DNA of 64,000 nt from NCBI GenBank assembly GCA_947247005.1, contig OX365955.1:17465322-17529321 (forward strand). Reading direction: 5' to 3'. Of this stretch, positions 24,089 through 35,200 are shown piece by piece (the first letter of the stretch is position 1; every line of letters starts with the position of its first letter). The notes under the pieces were generated by a model that ran no database searches, was not told the origin of the DNA, and was given only the letters and a program-made list of their open reading frames with translations. Both the position numbers and the translations under genes were made by a program. This DNA is from Spisula solida. Lineage: Eukaryota > Mollusca > Bivalvia > Venerida > Mactridae.

Positions 24089-25577
24089 CAGTAAAACCTC
24101 GTTATCTCGAGGACCCATCGGGACAAGCCAAATGCTCGAGTTAAGCCAGGTGCTCGAAATATCCGAAGTCTATGATGAATTGTTGTTATGACTAAGTGTA
24201 ACTGTGTGTATAATGAAAACACGTATGATACATGTATTTGGTTGTAACTACCAATACTGTCATTGTTGATCAAGTCTATACGCAATTTGAATCGTGTGGA
24301 CACTTGCCGAATTGAACAAATTGCATATGAAAGTCGTAATGAATCTTTTACATTAAATATCAATCTCCATTTAACGGTAAAATTGTAATAAAAGTTCGCA
24401 TCGGCAAAAAAATAACATTACCCAAAGCGCACGATAGATCCTACATGTTTGAACAAACACCCACGCACAAAAATCGCACGTGATAAAATAAAACCCGGAT
24501 GCAAAGTCGATCCAGTTTCCAGCACAGGGATACGGCTCATTGAGTAAAAAACATGCACTACATTATCTATGATAATTTATTTAGGACATGATGTTTAGCA
24601 GAATGAGTTATATCCCTGTGGTTTCCAATTGAAACGCGCGCGACAATTTGGAGACATCAAACGCGGCGGTATTTCGACTGACTTCAAACGCGCCGCACAT
24701 CAAAGAAATTGCCGGTACAGTTGGGAGTAGTGTTTAGTCAGAGTTCCATACCGCGGTATGAATTCGCCAATCGGCGCATAGTGTAGATTGAATTGACATT
24801 TAATTTTCTACTGTACAAAGTCGACGAATATTTTATTCTTCAGGGTTATTTAATAAGAATTGGATTTAATCGCGGACTTGGTCTACTTCACTTATTCAGT
24901 ATCAGACACGTGAAATTGTACTGTACGTAAGCTTACATTCGCAGGTTTTCATGAAATACGGGAATGAAAAGTTTTTGAAATGATTTTTACTTGCAGTTTT
25001 ATAACGAACGGAGCCTAAATATTTAAGATTCTACATGGACGTCGGTTTATCTTACGATAATTAAAAGTCTGTGCGAGTCAGTACGTTCGAAGCAACGATG
25101 TTGCATTTAATAATTCTAGTTCTCGTATGAGTTAAAGTTCCCAATTGTTGCCGATCTTAAACGTATGTGTAGTTTAAATCACGCTCATTAATTAAATATC
25201 TTCTACTTCGTGTTTAATGTAACGGATCAAAAATACGGACATCAATTTAAGTGTTAGGGATTACGCTATTGTCATAAACTGTGATTATCACGATGTGTGA
25301 AAAATACGGACAGTAACAAAATTTAGTATGACAATTTTCGGAGGTGTGAAATTTCGCTCGGATGATTGCCTCGAGATAAGGTAATTAATTATCGTTGAAA
25401 ATTGTTGAATGGACCGACACCTGCGCTCGAATTAGACAGGATGCTCGTAATAACTTTACTCGAGTTAGAGGGATAAATTAATGTACAATATAGAGCAAAT
25501 TCGTCGGGACTTTAAAATTTGCTCGAATTAGACCGGTTGCTCGAATAATCGCTGCTCGTATTACCGAGGTTTTACTG
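24089..25577. mobile_element. Pogo/Tigger-like element without transposase (1.5 kb)
   Basis: The left end reads CAGTAAAACCTCGTTA and the right end, inverted, CAGTAAAACCTCGGTAATAC; TA flanks both (24087-24088 and 25578-25579). CAGTxxAACCTCG ends with TA duplications are typical of pogo/Tigger elements. Several CTCGAGTTA and GCTCGAATTAGA words recur near the ends. The interior has no long open frame, so it is non-autonomous. Copy 2 is not visible to this point, so its age relative to the duplication is unknown. Confidence 0.75.
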
Positions 25578-25626
25578 TATACATGTATCTATTCTGTTCT
25601 TGTTACATGTATCTAACATACATTAC

Positions 25627-25710
25627 CTCTAATACATTTTACTTGAGGTTTCCATGTTCCGGTCATTTCACAGGTTGACTGTGCATCCAAACTTAGTGTG
25701 GTGTTCTTAT
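25627..25710 (-). pseudogene. 3' remnant of the sushi exon of gene B
   Basis: On the minus strand it reads QSTCEMTGTWKPQVKCIRG up to a donor at 25626, matching QSTCDKDGSWKPRVECSTG in gene C and QSTCEIDGTWKPNVECSRG in gene A. Upstream homology fades within about 40 bases and the first two cysteines are missing. Confidence 0.75.
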
Positions 25711-26585
25711 TTTAAATCCTATTATTTTAAAAATGGGAAAATGTAAGGTGTGGACTTGGCTAAGATATTCCTCGTTAATTCAAGAAATTGAGAACGCAAT
25801 GAAAAGACAAAAACAAACAACAAACGAAAACGAAAAAGCACACACCACAAGCATAACTCATATGGCAATTGCAAAAAAAAGAACATGAAGAATCGAAACT
25901 GAATACCCACAATACCAAGCACACAACAACCTACCTCGGTTAATAATGATAGTTATATGGCAGACTTAAATATCTAATTATTTAATTTTACTGAATCCAA
26001 CCAAATGTTATGAATAAATACTAAAAATAATAACCTTTAATGGGGCAAGTCTGTGTCCTTCGATCACATGCCAATCCGAGTTTAAAAATATCATCAAGTA
26101 TAATAATCTACAGATTATTTATTATACACGTCGAGTAAAACGTCACATAAAGACCCTTCGATAGCTCAAAACAAGTGTTTGGTTCCTTTCCACACTGTTC
26201 CAATATCAACGAGGCACTTTTTGTACATTTAATAGACAGTTATAGATGTGTGTTGGAGAAATTAAATAATATATCGTACCTTTATTACTTGAATATCTTG
26301 ATGTTGAACATAAATGCAGCCACCCGGTGTAAATAATGCTCCAATTTCCGTGAATATCTCACAAAGGGTCATTTGAACATGGTAGTTCATACCCTTACAA
26401 TGAGACCGTAATCCACATTCTGTTACACAGTCAGATATGGTAACTCTATGATAGGTTTGTATCCTGTGTGTATCCCTTTGACAGTGATGGTCAAATGTGA
26501 TGTTATAATCAAGTTCCACGTCTTCGGTTTGAAGCACTGGTAGTGCTTTTACAACTAATGGTATAACAAGACTTATAAACAGCAT

Positions 26586-29500
26586 TGTATAGATTAAATG
26601 CTATACGAATTATTATTTTGATACAGTATCATTGTTTATAAAGTCAGATTTCCAAAATCTATGAATCACGATCATTGTAAATAACGTTTCTACATTTTAC
26701 AACAAGTGTATCCTACAGAAACGCCAGGTCTGGTGTGAATAAACTGTGGTACGCTCGTATGTTTCTTCGTGACAAACATGCAATTAGAATCATGAATAAC
26801 TTGTACAGTCAGTATGTACAATAGGGACAATTTGTCGAGTTCAACTAGCCAGTAATTGCAATCGATGTAATTTCTATTACCCCAAACGATTACATGCATC
26901 AATAAGGCTTTTTATATGTAACAATATAATGAAATGTTTGTGATAAAAACACTAAGACCAATTTCTAATTGGCCACATATAGAGGCAGTCAGTTACTAGA
27001 TTTTGTTCCAAAACATGTCATGATATTTCAAATAACAGAAATATTTACCTCTGTAAATAATGCCCATATTATTTATAATTAAATTGTGATATGTTTTATC
27101 TCCATACAAGAAGCAGCTTTTAATCAGTTCATCTACGGCCTGACCGAGGTGATAATCGATTTCTTTTGCTATTTTTTAAATTGTACATTAGTACTCATTT
27201 TCTATTTGAGTTTTTTTATAATCTTCAATTTTATTACATTTTTACCATGAAGTTTAACAACTGTTCCTTGGTTTTACATGTGTAAATAAGTCATCGTTAA
27301 TTGTGTATAACTTCTCTATTACGAGAAGAGTTATAGTATTATGTTTCTCTATACATGTGGAAATAACTGAATGGTAATTATACTTTTATAGTATATTTTC
27401 GAGTAAATGTATGTAGAGTAACAATGTTATATTACAAATGTAGTGATAATCTAATATATAGTCTCTTATAATTGTTATTAGAATCGCTTTGTGCAATGTT
27501 TTACTGTAATTTGATATGTATATTGTATGAATATTGTACAAAGATGACACCTAAATAAATTATATACATTAATCATATTTTGTTCGCAACATTTAACTTC
27601 CATATTTTGCTTCAATATACTTGTAATATTTTTTTAATCTATATATTCCTAGAGTTTCGTTATTGTCGTATTTTCACACATAGCGGTCGACTGCCTTTGT
27701 TTGCTTGTTTGTTTAACAATTAATGAATGGCATGTGTTATATCGGCAATCACCCTCAATACACGTTGATGTAAGTTTGACAACTGGTTCAGTTTGCAACA
27801 CCATAATTTGTGTCCAATTGTATAGGGTTAAAAAAAATGTATTAACGATATAGCAATATAAGTATATTGAAGTTTTTCAAGAGAAAGGACCTTATCCCCG
27901 ACGGGGCTAGTGGACTATCCGAATTATAATTACAATTAAATCGATATCATACCAGCAGTTACTCTCCAATTGCCTCGCCCGAAACTACATCGTTTCTAGG
28001 CTCTGCATTATTGCTAGTGTATTAGCGCTATTGCTATTTTTAGACAGGAGAATCCAAAACCAGCGTACAGCGAGGCAAATGTGATAATGTAAACGGGTTT
28101 TTAAATGCATTGTATATAAAACGCTCGTGTGTTAAAAGAATGACTTGTATTATAAATTAAAACTCTCGCACTATCAATTTATCATATTGATTGAAACAAA
28201 TAAATAATGACCAGTAGTCAATAGAACCATGAAATATTTAAACCTCATACAGTGTGTACTCGTTTAAACCTTTCAACACGTAGCCTTCATATTCACTATA
28301 AACTCTGCTATAACTCTCTACTGTCTATACAAACAAGTAAACTTTCATCAGCCAATGAAAATGTGTATCAGGGTTCACAGCAGTTTTGTAAAGGTCAAAT
28401 ATCAAAATATTCTAGTAGTTTAAGCAGCGTGTGAATGGTAACGGTTAAGTGGAAATCAAAGCGCTGTAGGGAGCGTAACCAGCAGTGTTATCATGCTGTT
28501 ATTAATCATGCCCTAGTAGATACGGTAGGTATTAATCATTCGGAGGAATTTCTTCCGGTTTCTGAAACCCGCAGAAATTAATTCCCGATTTTCTGGTAGG
28601 TCGCAGGAATAAAAACCGTAGAATTAAAACCTACCCATTTTAGGCCAAAATCGCAAAATTGTTTGCCCGCAGAAATAGCCCGCTATACAGAATCTTAATA
28701 AAACATGTTATGTAGGTAAATTGTGTGAAGACAACACTTTTGAATGCAAGTCTGGCAAGTAGGGTCAGAGATAAAACCAATCGCTCAATAACTTTTGTTA
28801 GAAATGATGAAACTTGATGTGTATATAGCTTATGCGAAGGCGACATTTGCGATGGAGGTCATGTCACCATAAGTAAACATAGAAAAATCGCGTTCGCTTA
28901 ATTTCCTTAGTTAGGAATGAGACATAATGATAGCACTTGCTATGCATGTACTTTGGATAACGACCTATATGGAATTCGACAACTGTTTTCACTTAGTATG
29001 GTATTTGGCACAACATAACAAATAATAAAACATCAATTGCAACTTTCATAATGACACATAACATGCTTGTCTAACGGAGTACCAATCGTGGCGGCTTGAG
29101 CGCGTTCTGGTCATATCCAGTGTTGTACATAAGAGACAATCAACGACGAACAGCAGTTAACTTACCATACCATGCACGAACACCGCTTTCTGGCAAATAC
29201 CGTTACGTATGAGTTAAATGGTATATGAATGCATCTTTTCTTTTCTTCTTCTTAATCAATAGAATAATGTGTACAATGCCAAAATAACTTTACCTACACT
29301 TCTGATCAAACATGTTGCATAATTTCATAGGGTGGCCAATTTAAAATTTCGTAATAGTGTACGGTTCAAATAAAAAATAAATGCATTTTTGACATCCATT
29401 TTTTCCATCTTGTGCATAATCACTTTTAATTTATATGTTCTTTCACCTTTCGCTGATGACAAGCTGTCGGTTGATCGTGCAGTGTTTATATTGTCAAAAT

Positions 29501-29745
29501 TTGTTTATAAGGCTAGAGTTATATCAGGCGAGCTATACGCATAAATGTGTGTTTAACATCAGTGCCATCAGTTGCTGAACAATATTCTAAACATATTCCA
29601 CACAATCATTTTAAAACACCCGTTCTTGGATGAAACTAAAAACATGTACGATGGGTAAAAAACAAAAAAGGGAGAATTATCAATTGTTTTATTCGCCACT
29701 GTAAGCCTATACAAATTCCAAAAATTCGTAAGAAATTGTAAGTGA
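26586..29745. other. Non-coding stretch between gene B and the LINE
   Basis: Contains the upstream flank of gene B and AT-rich DNA. No open frame with a recognisable domain. A weak inverted pair (GGTAGGTATTAAT at 28524 against ATTAAAACCTACC at about 28624) could mark a decayed MITE. Confidence 0.45.
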
Positions 29746-31860
29746 ATAAGTAAGTAAGTAAGTAAATTCTTTATTTGACGAGGCTAACATATTTACAATA
29801 ATGCAATCTTCCATATGGTCCTCAACATATTTACATATTATGTTCACATGGGTACACTACATAAAGGACAAGTTATATACAAATATAAATAACACATTAT
29901 TAATTTAATAGACAATAGTAAGACAAAATCAGTGTAGCAATACCAGGTGGATTTTTTACTATAGTTCCAAGTAGAATTTTGTAAACATTGGAACACAAAT
30001 GTAGCCATAAGCATTTTATTTCTTCCTCGATTTCTATGAAATCTACGTCACACTAAGGGGAACCTTATTTGCTTTCCATGAAATATAAAATCATTTTCAG
30101 CGGATGTGCCGTTTTGTCCATTACCATGTGAAACCGTGGAACGTGTGAAACCGTGGAACGTGTAGGTTTCACAGGGTAATGGAAAAATCTTTAAAGCTGC
30201 TGAAAATGATCGTATATTTCATAGGAAGCAAATAATTCCCCCTTAGCGTGACGTATATTTAATAGAATTCGATGAAGAAATAAAATACTTATGGCTATTT
30301 TATTTTCCAATGTTAACAAATTTCTTTTTGTAAATGTAGCCAAAAGTCATGTGGTATTGCTACACTGAAAATTATTGGACATGGTACATGAATCATGAAA
30401 AAAAACATCTTACACTATTTGCAGAACAATGAAGCAACAATATATTGGAAGAAATTAATATTTTTGTTTATTAAATGGAAAGGCAATACATTAATTGGTA
30501 CCCTAGGTGCAAAATCTAAAGTTTCTTTGTCCCTCTTGAATGGTTGTCACAAAAAGATAAAAAAATCAGCCCTTTTGATCATATGGTTATTTTAGTTCCG
30601 AACATCTTTGTCTATATTTCTATTTAGTTTAAACATATTTTATTACCCAAACAATGACATACAAATAGATCTATAAATACATATATATACATACATGGGT
30701 AAAAGGGTCGAGCCACAAGTTCTAAAACTTAGTTACGGCTCTCCCCTTATTTCTATCTCTATTTTGACTCATTTAGTAACTGTAGTTTCAGAAACTAGTA
30801 TTATTGTGACCGTCTGATAAACAAATATTGAATATTTTAACCAAGTCTAATTTTGCAACTATTATTTCCAGTATACTTATTTTTGGTTGGCACTGTATAT
30901 TGTGCTAAAAAATATATTCATATGATGGGTCTGTGTATTTCTTTGCTTAACTATGGGTATTTCAATTTGATGTATGTATTTTGGAATTTATGTATTGAGT
31001 CTGATGCTCGTACTGACTCAGGTATATCATTCCATATTTTTGGTCCCGAGTAAGCAAGTGATTTTCTAGAAATTTAAAACTTTGGTGATGGTACAAATAG
31101 TTCTTCATTGGTTACTGATCTTAGTTTACATGAATGAACTTGATTTAATTTTGTAAATTTTTGTTGCATTTATTTTGGAAACTGATTTTTATTGAGTGAT
31201 TTGTACACAAGAATATACTTTTTATATTCCACTCTTTGGTAAAATTTCATCCACTGAAGTTTATTGAAAAGAACCTCAGAGGGAGTGTCAAAGTATTTTA
31301 CGTCAAGTATGACGCGTGCTGTCCGTTTTTGGAATTTAATGATTTCATCAATGAGTATTTTGATTGTGTTAGCCCAAATTGAACAGCAATAATCTAGGCG
31401 TGGGAGGATGTAAGCATTAAAAAATAATTTTCTTGTTGATACATCTAAGTATTGATTGATTCGCATGAGTAAATAGAGTTGTGTATTACATTTTTTATTG
31501 TTTTGTCAATGTGACTTTTCCATTTGAGTGAATTATCTACATTGATTCCAATACGTCTTTCATTTTCTGTAATTTCGATATCATGGTTCTGTAATTTTAG
31601 TTTGATGTCTGGGATGTTGGGTTTGTTGTTTTGTTTTGTAATATACAAATTATGTTTTGTCTTTTGTGCAATGAGTATCATGGAGTTTTGTATGCACCAT
31701 GTCAAGATCGGATTGAAGGGTTTGATGAATGTCTTAAATTGTATATCCTGATGCCGAAAGTGTTATGTCTGTTGTTGAAGACTTAACATGGTATGGTAAA
31801 TCATTTATATTAATGAGAACTAACAGGGGTCCCAAGACTCAGTTTTGCCAGAGATATCTT
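29746..31860 (-). mobile_element. 5'-truncated non-LTR retrotransposon (LINE) relic
   Basis: The minus strand reads in order: VLGPLLVLININDLP (31838-31794, the reverse transcriptase GPLLFxIYINDLP motif); a stretch like TTDITLSASG where FADDTTL is expected; then TRKLFFNAYILPRLDYC and KRTARVILDV (31466-31170); then GPKIWNDIPESVRA near 31040 and a stop near 30953. A frameshift near 31450 and in-frame stops near 31170 and 31070 make it dead. The 3' region ends in a simple-repeat tail (TTAC units, the AGTAAGTA run at 29745-29773). The clade looks CR1/Jockey-like by the C-terminal motifs. The 5' part is missing. Confidence 0.8.
29930..30367. mobile_element. 438-bp palindromic MITE nested in the LINE 3' region
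   Basis: The ends CAGTGTAGCAATACCA (29930) and GTGGTATTGCTACACTG (ending 30367) are inverted copies. Pairing continues through most of the length, with the AAGCATTTTATTTCTTC and GAAGAAATAAAATACTT blocks opposed. The centre has two 17-base copies of GTGAAACCGTGGAACGT. AAAAT lies outside both ends and may be a 5-bp target duplication. Confidence 0.75.
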
Positions 31861-32222
31861 TTAGATTTTAATAGTTTCTTTGGTTGTTTGCTGTTATTCT
31901 GATTTTCAAAACACGTCACCTTTTATAAAACAATTTATATAATAACTTCAATTTCGATCTTCTACGTGTTTTGTTTCTCCCAGGGTTACACTATTCGATG
32001 TTTGCACATACGCATACACATTTCATTGCGCGTTGACTCAAGTTTGTCCAATACGGCGTCTTATTGACGCATCCACACAGGGAGACGTTTTGAATGAAAG
32101 GCGAATCTATGTTCGTCAGATTGATACTTTCGGAATAGCGTCTGTCTTTTTCGAGCGATGTTAAAAACCGTTCATCTCGGTACAATACCGCAACAAGCAG
32201 TCGTAGTAATGGTAGATTTGAC

Positions 32223-35200
32223 CTAATTGTAAACGTTACAGCCGACATAATAGGTAATTGCAGGCCCATCATACACAGAAGCAGTCTTGCAATAACAGTT
32301 TATCTGGAGGTAAGAACAATATACTATGGACGACGTGTTTGTATTTTTCTCGCAATAGGTAGAACATTCTTCAAATGAGGCTGACTCTGTGCTTTCACCG
32401 TCGTATCCATACAGATCATGATCTATGTACTCATCGTAGCACGTCCCACCAGCGGTACACTTCACTGCAAATATTCATAAAATATGCACGTATAAAGCAT
32501 GTTGTAATGCAACTTATACGCTAAACAAATAGTGTGCACGAGTTAATATCGGACATGTCATATTTTTATGATTGCACTGGTTAAAGCCTATGCAATTTGA
32601 AGCATTGTGATAAAATTGCAGCTGAAGCAAGTGTTTCATTATTTTTAACAAATTATAATTAATAAACTTTATTGCAAATCGGCAAACAAATTTGCCTTTG
32701 GCAACGAAAATCATATACACATATACACAAAAAGATACATACTAACATATATACATGTACATTAAACTGCATTTTGTTAAAACTCTTCCACAGAATATGT
32801 GTAAAAATAATGAGACATACTTTTGAGTGACGTTGCGTAAAGGCTTTATTACACTGATCTGATTTGATGTTATTCTAAATATGTAGATGTAATGGCTTTA
32901 TTACGCTCTCGCGACGTCCAACATGTGATACAATCGTACGTACACGCGCGTCAAACTTACTAGTCGATATCTCACTTCCCATGACCTCAACTTCACACAA
33001 GGTAAGAAAGTCGGTAGGACCGTTAACGTCCGGGTGGCGTGTGATTTTCACCCAGCGTCCATTAACTGGTGACCTCAGTTGAAATGTATACTTTCCCGGG
33101 ATTATCCCAGAGTGGAACCCTTTTAATACGTAAGTGTCTGGATTAAAACCAACGAACAACTGGACCTCTCTCAGTCTGTCGTCTGAAAATTAGTATCATC
33201 GAATCAAACTCATGCGTTTGAAACTTTTTTTCATTAATCGCTTGTACAAACATCACATGTTTGTAGATGCTTTCTTAAAACAGGTAAAATCTTGCATGCT
33301 GGTGTCTGAGCCTCATTTATTTTTGAAATGGCCACTGAAGTATTGCTTTATGTCTACTAAAATTTGACCAGTGTGCTGATTTGTGCTGTTAAGATCATTT
33401 CAATCACCCATACGTATTCACCCTGTATTAGACTTGAAATATTACACTTGAAGTAAAAAGTACATTTTTCCGTGAATCAAAATTTTTGTTCGAGTTCATG
33501 AGAGTTGGCAATGTTGTTATAATAAAACAATTGGCCCTTTTCAAATTGTACTATTAAAATAATGTACCATTCATAGGGATGGCAAACTGAATACTAGTAT
33601 ACCATTTCACGACATGGACACGGTCTTGTTTTATGTGATAAGTTGTTATGTTAGTATTAGGCAACTTGTAGTAAATAAGTCTACGTACCACAGCAGTCAG
33701 TCCTGCTGAATACAGTCACGTGATCTATGACGTATAATTTACCCAGATCTACTTCCCACCATGCATTCGTGGAGGTATTGGTGTGCGTGCACGAGCCATC
33801 GTGAAAATAACTGTTAGTATCTCCATCCACGGCCAGATCTGCATAACCAAGCGGACGATCGTCTATCTGATAGGCGGGCTTTCCGACAGCTAGATTTTGA
33901 GATTCTGTAACAGAAGAAGATTTCGCCAGTGCAAAGGCGCATATACGTGCATGTATTGTTTTCAGACTTACTAGTCCATGAGTCACTAATACACCTCCTC
34001 CTCCCTAGGGAATTATTGTCACTGACCACACACTTTCGGAATATAGTGTCCAACATTCCATAGTGGGGAGGGGTTTCGCTCCTCCGGCCCATGGACTATA
34101 ATATACAAAACAGAATTTACATTGAAACTCGCTATGTCGTATTACATGGAACCTCGTATTTGTGTTCACCCTAACTACTATTCGCTGTATTTACATCTAT
34201 GCAGGTTTACCAGGGTATTATTAATTTAAATGCCACCATTTTAACAAAACTGATTTGAAATGTAAAGTGCACCTCTACGATAATTTAATAGTCGCACACC
34301 CAGAGCATATTTTTAAAAAGAAAATGTTACCACCGACAGAGACGGCAAATGATGTGCTCTGGACAATGTATATTCATGTCTTCATTGTTTAGACAAACAA
34401 GGCTACACTCATCAGACACAGAAGAACATGAAATACTAAACGGCTACAAAAACACGACATCCAACTACGACAGCATGCCGCCTCAGTCAGTCCAACAAAA
34501 ACAAGACATCCCAATCCGATAGTCTGACACTTCAGTCAGTTTAACAAATCCGGAGAAAGACTCGTAAGACAAGAACCGACCAAAAAGAAGACCGAACACT
34601 ACAATGACAACCCACAAACACCACTTTACAGGTACAATGTATAATTATAATAATGAACTTTAGCAAGAATGATGGACAACGAAATCTGCTAAAGGGCACA
34701 TACAAAACGAACATAGTTTTGTTAAAAGGCACATCACTTTACTTCTATTCGGTAATTTTTTACCGAATCACAAAGGCATGCTTACACAGATTTTATGCCA
34801 TTAAGTGTGGCAAATTATTGTATCTATACTTTATTAATTATTAAATACACTATTTGTTACCTGTACTACATTCAACCCGAGGTTTCCATGATCCGTCCTT
34901 ATCACAGGTTGACTGTGTAATGCCGTTCTTATGTGTGTAACCCTGGTCGCATTTGGCCAACAGTTTCATTCCAACGTCCTTTCGATTTCCAATAACTACA
35001 CCATTTGTAGGCTTCGGAAAGGTCAAACATTCTGGAAAATTAAAATTATTTTGTTATTATATTACATTATTATGTTTAATTAGGTTATCTGTAAAAATCA
35101 ACAATATATTCTATAATAATTAACATAGATTCTACATTAATAAACAACCATCGTACAATAATTATCATAAATTCTACAATAATAATAATACATTCTACAA

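Larger units (their letters stand above)
20700..26585 (-). pseudogene. Gene B: broken paralogue of gene C (apple/EGF-like/sushi/F-type lectin)
   Basis: Exon 1 (26585-26280, 306 bases) is intact and encodes signal peptide plus apple domain with all cysteines. The EGF-like exon (26106-26035) is 72 bases where genes A and C have 70, and the two leading cysteines of the motif are lost. The sushi exon survives only as its 3' third (about 25710-25627). A pogo-like element (24089-25577) lies in the next intron. The first lectin exon (22663-22443) is 221 bases against 222 in copy D, a one-base deletion that brings TAG into frame six codons in. The second lectin exon (21763-21534) is open but ends in an in-frame TAG at its donor. 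The PAN exon is a relic cut by a LINE. Order and phases otherwise follow gene C. A short transcript of exon 1 alone cannot be excluded. Confidence 0.8.

Noticed and set aside
31991..32272. 93-codon minus-strand frame overlapping the last exon of gene C
   Set aside because: It reads the PAN exon in a different frame. The frame that joins in phase to the upstream exon ends at 32223 with conserved cysteines.
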